Below are positions 10,799 to 20,106 of a DNA stretch of 23,935 nucleotides, piece after piece. The DNA lies in NCBI RefSeq assembly GCF_019649055.1, contig NW_026570641.1, forward strand, positions 1-23,935, in the 5' to 3' direction. Within the stretch, counting starts at the first letter, position 1; each line of letters opens with the position of its first letter. Both the position numbers and the translations under genes were made by a program. Under the pieces are notes generated by a model. The model saw nothing but the letters and a program-made list of their open reading frames with translations. It had not been told where the DNA came from and did no database searches. The DNA is from Paramacrobiotus metropolitanus (Eukaryota > Tardigrada > Eutardigrada > Parachela > Macrobiotidae).

Positions 10799-11980
10799 GT
10801 GCTGTGGCCCTGCAGAGCGAAGGTGATTCCATCCGCTTCTTCACTGCTCACCATGACTCCTCTCAATGTTTTCCGGAAATCCGCGACGGCACCCCGGAAA
10901 TCTGTTTCGTGGGTGGCTGGCTGGCTCGTGGGCTCTGGTGAAATCCCTTCTGGAGTGCATTATTTTTATCAGGCAGCAGATGGACAGCATATTTATCTGC
11001 ATCCGATTAACGTGAGAATGCTGACGGCGCAGTATGGGCATGTCCGAGAAGCGCCATTGGAGATCCCTGGGAAGGTGGTGGATGTTGATACATGGAGTAT
11101 TAACGAGGAAATACGAAAACGGTAATTTGAATTTCATGTCTAGTTTTTTCATCTGTGCATTCTTTAGATAACCCATTATGGTTTTCATAGATATCGGTAT
11201 TTATCGCACTTGCCGCTGACGTGTGTGTTTAGCGTGGTGGAACTAGACTTGCAGCCGCCGATGGTGTCCGTGGAGGTGCTGGATAGTTTCGCGTCGGAAA
11301 TCGACTAACGCCATCATGTTCGCAACATCAGAATGCAGTAAGAGTGAGCGATACTACGATCACAAGCTCTCTAATTTATTCCGTATTCGGCTTTTCAAAG
11401 ACGAAATGATGCGCCAGCGTGATGCCGAGAATGCGTTTCGAAAAGATATTCGCGGATGGGTATCCTTTAGTCTGCAGTCGGAGCTGTTTCCGGCCGTCAG
11501 TCCTAGCCCGACGATGGAGGATTTGAATTTGGCCTCGGAAGAAGCATTTCCAGCAGTTGGTAGCGAAACGCTGCTGCCTTCTTCACCTAAAGCCGCCACA
11601 TTGACCCCTAGTACTTCAGCGCCGAAATCTTTTGCACAGGTGCTGTCAGCATTCATTTGAGTTGGAAAAGATTTTAATTTCAATTTTCTATAATTTAGAT
11701 GCTGCGCGAAGGGAAAGTTCAGCGTCAGTCGTCCACCGGAAACGAAGGAATTCAGTCTACGAGCAAACATGTCCCGAAGCAAACATCTTCCGATGAGGAA
11801 AACCAGCAAGGAGCAGCGCCGGATTTCCACGCATCCTTCTCCGCTGGACTGGATGCTGCTTTTAGCCAGCTGGAGATGAGCAGTAGTAAGGCGGAAGGCA
11901 TGGGAGGTAAAGGATCAAAGAAGAAGAAGATAGGCAGCAAGGTGACGTTGTTCGCTACGGGAGTGATGCCGCGCGTTTAG
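10799..11980 (+). pseudogene. RNF10: Captured RNF10 C-terminal fragment
   Basis: The translation follows the C-terminal half of RING finger protein 10, an E3 ligase implicated in ribosomal-protein ubiquitination. The reader sees HYFYQAADGQHIYLHPINVR, then RYRYLSHLPLTC and VELDLQPP, later EEAFPAV, then SFAQ spliced to MLREGK, and the terminal GSKVTLFATGVMPRV. Exons run to 11121, then 11191 to about 11337, about 11395-11639 and 11699-11980. The first and last introns (11122-11190, 11640-11698) join in phase, with AATAAA at 11997-12002. The N-terminal RING part is absent. After FASEID comes an in-frame TAA (11306-11308), and the next donor and acceptor do not agree in phase, so the copy is broken. 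The left limit is uncertain: degraded coding-like sequence may extend back to the acceptor-like TTTTTTTGCAG at 10638-10648. Confidence 0.85.
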
Positions 11981-11996
11981 GCTACGGAGGAACTTT

Positions 11997-12002
11997 AATA
12001 AA
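11997..12002 (+). promoter_or_regulatory. Polyadenylation signal AATAAA after the RNF10 fragment
   Basis: A canonical AATAAA lies 17 nt past the TAG stop of the RNF10-like frame. The original 3' end of the cellular gene therefore came along with the captured piece. Confidence 0.6.
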
Positions 12003-12656
12003 GCTGTAATAAGTATTATCTGTTGTTGACATGATTGGTGCGAAGGAACAGTTGTTATTTAACAGATTTGGTTAATTATTTATTCATTTTCGATTTGATA
12101 ATCGTCATCTGAGTCGTGAATGTCTGCGTTTAAACAGTGTTGTTCTGATATTATAAATTATGATTATTCTAACTTGATGATGATCGATTGTTATCTAGAA
12201 ATTGGACATCGTAGTAGCTTTCTTCGCGGCTTTCGTGGTATCTGGTGTTTAATTGAAATAAATATCGTATAATAATACTTTTGGGGTCGAGTATTTACGG
12301 TCGAGATGTGTGCGTTATATAAACAAGTCGCTGCCATTGCCACCTTACGAACCGGACTACTGTTCTGGAGTTTTGTGTCGCTGTTCAAGAATTTCGGGCC
12401 GTGAGGAAACCGGGAATACCGTAAATGTAAATGACCGGGGAAATGTTTCGTTCAAGGATGAACTTTGGGGCATGTTGGGTTTGTTATAGCACATACTTGT
12501 GCATTTTCCGGTAATCAATAGTTAATTAATACCCTACATAGGATTAGGTTCTGATGATTTCCCTTTTTATTATCAGAAGGCATAGTAAATTACTAGTATA
12601 CTTGTATATTTTTCGTCATACAGCCCATTAATTATACCGTGCCGTATGGCATCCGA
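12003..12656. other. Spacer between the RNF10 and ZDHHC fragments
   Basis: AT-rich sequence with no exon I can identify. Upstream ZDHHC exons (first membrane segments) would be expected here if the captured piece were longer. I could not recognise them, so the capture boundary or decay lies in this stretch. Confidence 0.4.
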
Positions 12657-13841
12657 CGTAGATGTCGAATTACAAATTTTACGAATAGAAAATTCCTATG
12701 CGACTAATCTTCCAGTGCACACCAGAGGCTATAATCAAGGTCAGCTCTGCCGACTGTTTTGTCGTTCCCACCAACGTTAATATGGCGCCGTTTATATAGC
12801 ATCGTTGTAGTGCCGTCTTATTTCCAGATGTTACATACTGCAAGAAGTGCTTTCTCATCAAACCTGATCGTTCGCACCAGTGCTCAGTTTGTGAGAGGTA
12901 AAAACAACCAAATGTCCACGTTCTGGTGTCAACTTCATCCTTATGCCTTTCAATTACAGGTGTATTATACGATTAAAAATTGATCATCACTGGTAATTAA
13001 TTTTTACTCTTTTGTTGTATAACAAGTTCAATATTTCACTGACTTTTTTATTTGTTGCATCCCCTGGTGAGTCTTCGCTTTACTGCTAAATTGTATTTAA
13101 TGTACTGTATTGCACCCATGTCTGTTGATTCGAACGCTTACTCTAGGCCCTGCCTAAAATGCCTTGCAGTTTTCCGTAGAAAGTTATCGATCGCCTATAT
13201 TCGGGCGAGGTATCGATAAGAACGGCTGTCATTTGGGTCACTACAGCAATTTCACACAGATCTTTGGCGATAACTGGCTGTTTTGGTTCCTCCCGGTGGT
13301 TGCAAGGTACTCGTATGTTTATAAATTCTGTTCCACGAATTCGTCTCGGAGCAGGAAAATTGAGGTTAAGTGGCTTTCGGCAGTAGCCCGCATGTGAATA
13401 CTGTAGTTTAAAAAATACCGGCGAGGTACAGTAATTTTCAGTCGAAGTTTTTTCTAAATGTGTTGGCCAATTTAAAATGTTCTGATTCGGATAAGTATGA
13501 GATGGTACTCCTGGTAATGTTGGTTAATATATCCGTAACGTTTTTAAGGTGAAGAGTGACCGGATGTGCTCTTTTGTAACTTCAAAGGCTTGAATAAAAT
13601 GCGAATTATCCGTATTAATAATATTGCGTACTTCTATTACAGCAAAGGCAACGGATTACAGTACCCTGTGCGGTTTTCTCGTGATTTGGCGTATATTGCG
13701 CCGGTGCCTGACTCAACTGCTTCCCAGTTCCCCTCCCATCATGTGTCGCTGGACGTACGAAGTAAGACTACAAGCGACCCTATTCCTCCGAAATCCAGAT
13801 CTTTCCAGAAGGCTAAAGGACATTCCAATAGGTTGATGTGA
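12657..13841 (+). pseudogene. Captured ZDHHC palmitoyltransferase fragment
   Basis: Exons match a DHHC S-acyltransferase of the ZDHHC2/15/20 type, a multi-pass membrane enzyme. In order: ELQILRIENSYATNLPVHTR (exon ending 12739); YCKKCFLIKPDRSHQCSVC, the zinc-rich domain (12828-12897); CIIRLKIDHH plus the first two bases of a Cys codon (12960-12992); ESYRSPIFGRG ... FGDNWLFWFLPV (13170-13306); and GNGLQYPVRF to a TGA (13643-13841). The joins 12739/12828, 12897/12960 and 13306/13643 agree in phase. Defects: the zinc-ligand His before the third Cys is Gln (HQC in place of HHC); two extra residues precede the DHHC; and the exons coding PWVNNC and the third and fourth membrane spans are missing or unrecognisable between 12993 and 13169. 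It should be inactive. Confidence 0.82.
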
Positions 13842-14188
13842 GATTTTTATTTCTGAATTTTTGGTGGTAGTAAGTAGAAGTGTGTATGTCATGGTAGCAT
13901 CCCATCAAATTCCAGGCAAGTTTCGATGTCTCTAATTTCGTTGTTTGCCACAATTTGCAAACTGCGTCACCGTAACAAATTCAACAAATTGATATATTAT
14001 CAAAATATATTTTGTTCAGGTTGTCGTTGAGGAGAAAATGTGAACAAGATTATGGATTATGATTTTGTTTTTATTAGTGACTATTTGCCTATTAGTTTTC
14101 GGTTATAATTTCTGCCGCATGCTATAGCAACGGCCACGCATATTCGGTTTTAACCGGCATCGCACCGATGACCAACACACTGTTTAGG

Positions 14189-14291
14189 AGGCGCAGCTAT
14201 GGCTGGATGTGGATGCGGGTGAGACGAATCTCATCGCCCTGGACGCACCCAGTTTTCCCTGTAATCCGCAAGAGCAGCGCCAGTCACATTA
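14189..14291 (+). other. Possible orphan terminal exon
   Basis: After a good acceptor (CACACTGTTTAG ending 14188), a GC-richer frame reads EAQLWLDVDAGETNLIALD and on to a TAG at 14289-14291. The composition is coding-like and unlike its AT-rich surroundings. It could be the last exon of the ZDHHC gene or of another captured gene; I do not recognise it. Confidence 0.35.
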
Positions 14292-14310
14292 GCGGGACCA
14301 GCCACGGCTT

Positions 14311-14352
14311 GTTTTAGTTAACGAATAGTTCGCTGGTTTTAGTTAACGAATA
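14311..14352 (+). repeat. Direct repeat GTTTTAGTTAACGAATA
   Basis: The 17-bp word at 14311-14327 is repeated exactly at 14336-14352, giving a period of 25 bp. It is a small tandem duplication. Confidence 0.7.
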
Positions 14353-15592
14353 TTAGACTTTGATTGGGTCTGCATTTTCTAATTCCTTTCTGCAAATTTC
14401 CTTTGGGTTGTTTTATTTTTGACGGGGTTGTAGTCATTTATTGCAGATACGGTGCTGATTTGCTTGAACTTTCGGTTTTGGGCTTTTTCTGTCGGCTTTG
14501 AATTTCTGATAATTATGATGCAGCTCTGGAAAGTTATTGAAAGTTAACGAAAATAAAATTAACCACAAAAAATATAACTGGTGTTCTCTTCAGGCGAACT
14601 CAACATTGTTTTCGTTTTCATACGAAAAACCCAGACCAGTCCTGGCAGTCCATAATGTTGGGAAAACTGATTTGTAACAAAATACCGCATAAGACATTTG
14701 CTGCGATAATTTTATTGTTACTAAATAGCGGTAAACTTAGTTTAAAGTTAAACAGTCCAAAAAACCAAAAACAATTTCATCAGTTCGTCCGCACATTCAC
14801 ATGGTGCCACAATTTTTCCAAAAAGGAAAAGGTAAGAAGTATCAATATTCCAGAAAAAGCCCCACACTCAAATCCGCAGCAAATTACCTCCAAAAAAGCA
14901 GCAGTAAACCAAATGTGTCAACTTTTCGCCCAGTAAGCGAAAGTGCAAAAAATCGAAACAAAACAGGGGTGCTAAAAAAATATACACACAAACCAAAGCA
15001 ACAAAATAGGTGCTGCCGATGCCGGCATGTTTACACACCACCATCCTACTTGCTATCCAAATCCGAGCTGGACTAAATCCAAGTTCAATTGATTATTCCA
15101 CTCAAATCAGGTTAAAAAAGGTATAAAAAGTAATCTGCAGCTTCTTCCTCCACACGGCCGTCCAGTTACCGTTACCGCATAACAAGCCCTGAAAACAGCA
15201 GCGATTTACGATAACACTACTTTAATTGTTTTATTTTAAATCGAAGGTCATTTTTATTGTTATGGGTAGACAAATTATTGTTATGGGTTTGAATCACAAA
15301 TAAACACCCATCTCACCACGCTAACATGATTTTCGGGCGCTTAGCAATTTAACTATGCGTCCGGAATGTTTCCGGACGCATAGCATTTTCGTAAATTAGG
15401 TTATGTGACTTATTGTTGAATTACGGGTGCTGGAAATCCAAATAGTCATAAATAAAAATTTAAATTCCCTTACACGTTGTTCATTTGATCTGGAAAACCG
15501 TTCTACTAATCAGCGAATCGTTTTGGTTTCTATCACGCATATACAACCGCTATGCAACTACTACTGTTTAACGCAGTCCACTTAACTCAATT
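14353..15592. other. Central spacer between convergent genes
   Basis: This 1.2-kb stretch separates the + strand block from the 3' end of the HECT gene. Open frames at 14655-14936 and 14801-15076 are Lys/Gln/Ser-rich but match nothing I know and lack splice or Kozak support. ATTGTTATGGGT occurs twice near 15256-15287. The strong hairpin at 15353-15383 is its most structured part. Confidence 0.4.
15353..15383. repeat. Perfect 14-bp hairpin with 3-nt loop
   Basis: CTATGCGTCCGGAA at 15353-15366 and its exact reverse complement at 15370-15383 flank TGT. It lies about 210 bp past the HECT stop codon. It could help 3'-end formation, be a tiny foldback element, or be a folded RNA. Confidence 0.75.
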
Positions 15593-18500
15593 TCAGCCAA
15601 GTTGGAAACTTCCTTGTAGGGGGTGATCCATCGTATCCAGACACTCCCGAATCAATTCCAGCAATTTCTCTTTGCTCGGACAGGCCAAGGGAAGAAGCAG
15701 GGTGTTATTACACGTTCCGGCCGTCGGTCGTCGCAAAAAACGTCCATCGTTGCTAAAAAGAATCTGAATCTTTGGAGATGCCGGCATTGAATGCGAGCCT
15801 GTGATAAATCGGAGTAACTTTCGACGGTCGGAGCAGGAGAGGTCATCTTTGATGATATCGTCTAGCCAGGCGGCGAGCACGACCTCATCGGCCGAAGCTT
15901 CATCGTAATCCACAGCGATAAATTGCTCCAACAAGTCGTTTCCCATCAATACTGAATTGTACAGCGCATCTTCCATTATCTTCCAATTTGGCAGTAGTGC
16001 TTTTAATTCCTGAAAAATGCGACAATAAGGAAACGCTTATTCGAAAATGAATAAAAATTATTTCCCATTTTCTATTATTATTTTTTATTTTTTTATTATT
16101 TATTATTTCTCACCTTAATAAAACCACCGGCTAAGAAACCTTCGTACACGTAGCGGAGATTTTCAGCTCGCTTGCCTACCAGTTCGTACTCAGCAATGTA
16201 CTGACAGAATGTTTCCCGGCTGCTTTTCATCAGCTCCCTACACTGTAAAATAATCTACGATTATATTCAGTTGCACCACCCAAAAATTCACTATTATTAC
16301 CGGGAAAGTTGGATTATTTTCCGCCCATTGTTTCAGCATCGGCTCTTGATGCATGGTTAATTCTCCAGACCCCGATAAAATACGCTCGATCATATCTCCC
16401 ACGCCCTTATCAAAATGGAACACCTCATTCAGTTCAAGGGGTAAACCTAGCATGCTTCGCAGAACGCTGCTGGATAGCCAGTCGGGATACGACGCACCAC
16501 GCATCACTGCTTCGCGCAACATAAAACCGGAAGCCCTTAAGACAGCGCGCCCTTCTTCGGTTACAATGGGAACCGCCGTGTACAGCACCACCAAATTTAT
16601 TTCCACAAAAAGGGGCTCGTTAATATCCGGGAATTTATAATAACGAGCATCTTGCCAATAGCGAGAACCGAATTCTTTGTAAGGGCCATCAGCATCGACC
16701 GCACTGAAAATCAAAAACCGCAATGGAAAAATATTATTTATTGTAGGTTCATGAGCAGATACACATTACAAAATTCGATTTTTAATCTTTAACAAAAATG
16801 CCGTGCGGATTTAAAAATTCCAGCTTACCCATCCATTCGGACTTGAAACCGTCCTGCATTGGCAAGGTCATCACCATGCGCACAGTAGAAATTGCTGAAA
16901 TTTTCAACATTTTTCTCCTGAAGCCACCCGTATACGAACTGTGACTTGACCATCGGATACTCGTGTGTCATTTTAACGGATAATTGATCACGCATATCCT
17001 TAACCGTCAAGTATTGATTTTCAGGTTCCGGAAGATCTCGTACTGTAAATCTTTTCTTTAACGTGGGATCTGAACTTTCCGCATCGTCTTTAGTGGATAA
17101 TAGAGGCAGAATTTCTTTTACGGACGGCGTTTCAAGGGATTCAACATCACTGTCGTCTGAGAAATGCAGTGTTACAATCTCTGATCGGTTTTGCGGGCCT
17201 TTCGCTGGGATCCGAACACCCGCAAAGCGAACTGGGCGGTGATCTCGCTCCGGTGATGATGGTGGAGTGTCCAGGTCAAAAACAGTGCTACGTCGCTTGC
17301 CAACTGTAAAGCCGCGGGATCCACGGCCACCAAAGCTGGAAAAGCCTCCTTCATCATCTACGCGGGCAGTTGAGCGAAGGCCGGATGTACTGGCCTGCTG
17401 GTCATCTCGGCGGTTGTTTTCTCGCTTGACCGCTTCTGAAAATCCAGAAATAATGTGTCTGTGCAGTGCAGCTTCTACAGTGTGGCCTTATTAACTGCAT
17501 GATTTTATCAAGCTGCTCAAATTTAGCTGATTGTACGTCCTCGATACCTTCGATATTTTCCAGTGGTAATTCCTCAACGGTCATCCCTCGAGCCTAAAAC
17601 CGGAAGCAACAAATTCAAAATTAAACATTAAAGGATAATGAATTTAATTTCCTTTTTCAGTGAATTATCTTTGCTACGTTTGAAAAAAATTAAAATCTAT
17701 ACCTCAGCCGTCATTCATTGCAATGAAAATGTGACGATAAACGTCGCCAACCTCCGTTTCAGAAATCCTGAAAATAAGAAAATTAACATTATCGCATTGG
17801 GGCCCGACGTTCTTCCCGGAAAACTAAATAAATACATTTCTTGCTTTTCCCAAGCCCGGTGATCAACAACATTTGCCGCGTACAGCCAGTATCCTTTCTT
17901 TTTCCCCTTTCCAGTGCGCGACAGAAGTGTCCAAGGCCGACCTTGCAGACGATCCACAAAAAGCTGAGAAATGCTCTGGATGATGTGATCTTGCGTAAGC
18001 TTATCAAATTCAATTAACCGAATAAGTCCCATATGGTCCATCAGCTCCAGTTCAAGCTGATGTTCGCTGCAAAATTTCAACTGCTTGATCGTTTTTTACT
18101 TACTAAGCTAAGCACTAAAGTTAAGCTGACAATAACTGATAAAATGTGGCGAAATCATGTTAATGCAAAACTACGGAAAAACGTACTTTTTTGATTTTGG
18201 AGGCGGGACCACATTTTTGTTCCTCTTTCGAAACAAATACACGCGGAAATTGTATGTAATCTCAAGCTGGGGCTCTTTAATTGGATCTGGTGGCGCTTGT
18301 GCATTGAATGCTGGTGACCGATGAATGGCTAAGTTCGGGCGCTTCGCAGTACCTCGTCCACCGGTCGTCGCAGCCCATCGCCCAGCTGACCCACTAAATG
18401 GAAACGACGGTGACCCACCCAGTCCAACACATCTGCTTCCGCCGGGAAACCGGACCCCACGTCCAACACGTTCGCTTCCGCCGGGAAACCGGCCCCCATG

Positions 18501-19213
18501 TCCAACACCTCCGCTTCCACCGGGAAACCGATTTCCTGACCCAGCACCGACCCCGGCGCGGTAATTCATCGGCTCACTATGTGGAGTATGCGTAGATGGC
18601 TGTCCATGGGTATTGCTCGAGGCACGAAATCCAGACTCACTGCCATCTCCTGTCGCAAACGGACTACAAAGCGAAAACTCAAAGAATACACAGTGCAAAA
18701 TTTTATACCATAATGAATTAAAAAATTATCCATAATGACTTTAAACGAGACGACAAAAATGCGAGTAACCACTGCTGTACTTTCACCGGTAAATATCATG
18801 CCACAAAGCTTTGATCTGAGCCGCAACTCTTTTGCCCACTGGCAGGCTTTACAAACTACTTTTAACCACTACTGCAAGTAAATTTTAATATTTGATAATT
18901 ATCATATTTTAATATTTTACCTGTTTTCTGCCAACTGATCGATGCTTTGCGGAGATGTGACAATCGCCGGAATTCCATTCACACATTGGTCTGCTTCATT
19001 TATGTTGCGTCCAGACTGGCTGTTAACATGATGCCGCAAATGATCTTCCCAGTTCCTTAAATGATGTATTGCCAAGTAATGACCGCAACCGTTACGTCCA
19101 GAACAATTCGCATTGCCTAACGCCCATGAAAAATTTAATTCTGTAGGAGATCGGATAATGCAATGGCAGTCAGAGAAATCACACTTATACTCGTACTGCA
19201 ATAGACTCGCCAT
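15593..19213 (-). CDS. Transposon-borne HECT E3 ubiquitin ligase
   Basis: Minus-strand exons: 19213-18921, 18663-18187, 18066-17836, (17767-17752), 17593-17496, 17458-16829, 16703-16301, 16242-16114, 16009-15593; about 897 aa. The ATG at 19213 has A at -3 and G at +4. The N-terminus is Cys/His-rich (C11, C16, C18, C37, C43, several His), so it may bind zinc. Next is a Gly-rich part with three RFPGGS repeats. A small domain (MGLIRLIEFDKL ... GRPWTLLSRTGKGKKKGYWL) resembles one I recall N-terminal to HECT in repeated fish and cnidarian proteins. An acidic linker and the HECT domain follow. HECT marks are FQVRMDGAVDADGPYKEFG, and DRRKLLRFITG then PTAGTCNNTLLLPL. The catalytic Cys codon is at 15712-15710, 38 residues from the C-terminus. 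Ubiquitin is passed through that Cys. The join between 17836 and 17593 is uncertain: a 16-nt exon fits the phase, and two separate genes are also possible. The element's second gene, with no internal stop found. Confidence 0.85.
17459..17495 (-). other. Putative 37-nt intron in the HECT gene
   Basis: Donor CA|GTTAAT and acceptor CTGCACAG|A join phase 2 to phase 2 and give LDKIMQHIISGFSEAVKREN, a smooth helical linker. An alternative is donor GAAG|GTATCG (intron start 17546) to acceptor TTTTCAG (17436), which also fits in phase but removes about 24 residues. Confidence 0.45.
18424..18540 (-). repeat. 39-bp coding minisatellite in the HECT gene
   Basis: Three in-frame copies of a 39-bp unit code RFPGGSGGVGHGG, RFPGGSERVGRGV and RFPGGSRCVGLGG. 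The units start near 18434, 18473 and 18512. Such Gly/Arg-rich repeats are usually disordered and change length easily. Confidence 0.8.
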
Positions 19214-20106
19214 TATGTTTCTATGAAAAAATTCAGTTTATCGCAAAAACGGCTGGTTTAATTTCTCCGCTAACGAACTTCAGAAACATGCGTCAATTCT
19301 AACAAATTTTAAAAGAAATTGCCTGTGACTGAAATTTAAACTAACCGTCCAGACGTCCAGTGCACTCTGGTCTCATCGGCAGTTAGAACAAGCGTGGCAA
19401 AGACGTACCAGCTCAGCACGCCTGTTATGTAACAGGCCAATCGGAAGTGGATTCACTAAGAAGCGCGCCATTAACGTTTTAACAATGGCGAAACCGTCAA
19501 TGGCGACCGGCGCGGCGAGGAAGAAACTCGGCACCTTTTGATCCAACGCAACGGCATCAGTTTTTTTGGTAAGACCGAATGACGATACTTTTTTGCAATG
19601 CATAATCTACCTTGTGAAACCCAAATGTTAATTACAAGCAAACATACAAGTTACAATACAGGACTTGTGTGTAATAATGTGTAGAAGTAGGAAACTCTGT
19701 TTTGTAGTTGTTTTGCATTAGTGCCAGTTGCTTTCCAACCAAGTTAACGGCTATTACGTTTTAATTCACTCTTTACTCAGCAATTCGCATGTTTCGGTAG
19801 TCAAGTAGTCAACCAAAAATGCCATCACCTCTTCCTTACTTGCGCATCTGTTTCAGTGCAAATATTTCATATATTACTCTGAAGTCTTTACTAGGTAGTA
19901 CGAACTGCGGCTGCATCCAAAATTCTATGAAATAAACTTAATTTAAAAATTTCCGGAAAATTATCTTCGTCGACAAATCTTGATTACAGAAAAGATAACT
20001 TCGTAACCGCATGACAAAACACTAACAACAATAAATAAAGATCCGAAATAAACAAAAAACACTTGTCTATCGCAGAAAAGAGAGTAATGACTCAATCGCA
20101 CTGACC
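19214..20106. other. Spacer between HECT start and eIF3B fragment end
   Basis: It should hold the HECT promoter. I see no clear TATA box. A stand-alone minus-strand frame (19373-19603) occupies part of it; the rest is AT-rich without recognisable content. Confidence 0.4.
19373..19603 (-). CDS. Small unrecognised minus-strand ORF
   Basis: The 76-codon frame starts at an ATG with A at -3 and is GC-richer than its surroundings. It contains a hydrophobic stretch (VPSFFLAAPVAIDGFAIV) and ends with a Cys-rich CHACSNCR. A donor-like GACG|GTTAGT follows the stop closely. It lies upstream of the HECT gene on the same strand and could be an extra exon, a captured fragment or chance. I do not recognise it. 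Confidence 0.25.
   Translation of the reverse strand: MHCKKVSSFGLTKKTDAVALDQKVPSFFLAAPVAIDGFAIVKTLMARFLVNPLPIGLLHNRRAELVRLCHACSNCR

Noticed and set aside
10799-13841. RNF10 and ZDHHC as functional host genes into which the integrase inserted
   Set aside because: The 5' parts of both are absent, lesions are present, and the inverted ends plus target duplication enclose all of them together with eIF3B on the opposite strand.
14655-15076. Lys/Ser-rich overlapping + strand frames
   Set aside because: No recognisable domain, two overlapping frames of similar quality, no splice or start context; composition follows the A-rich DNA.
18325-18595. Plus-strand Pro/Arg-rich frames opposite the HECT gene
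   Set aside because: They are antisense shadows of the Gly-rich coding minisatellite.
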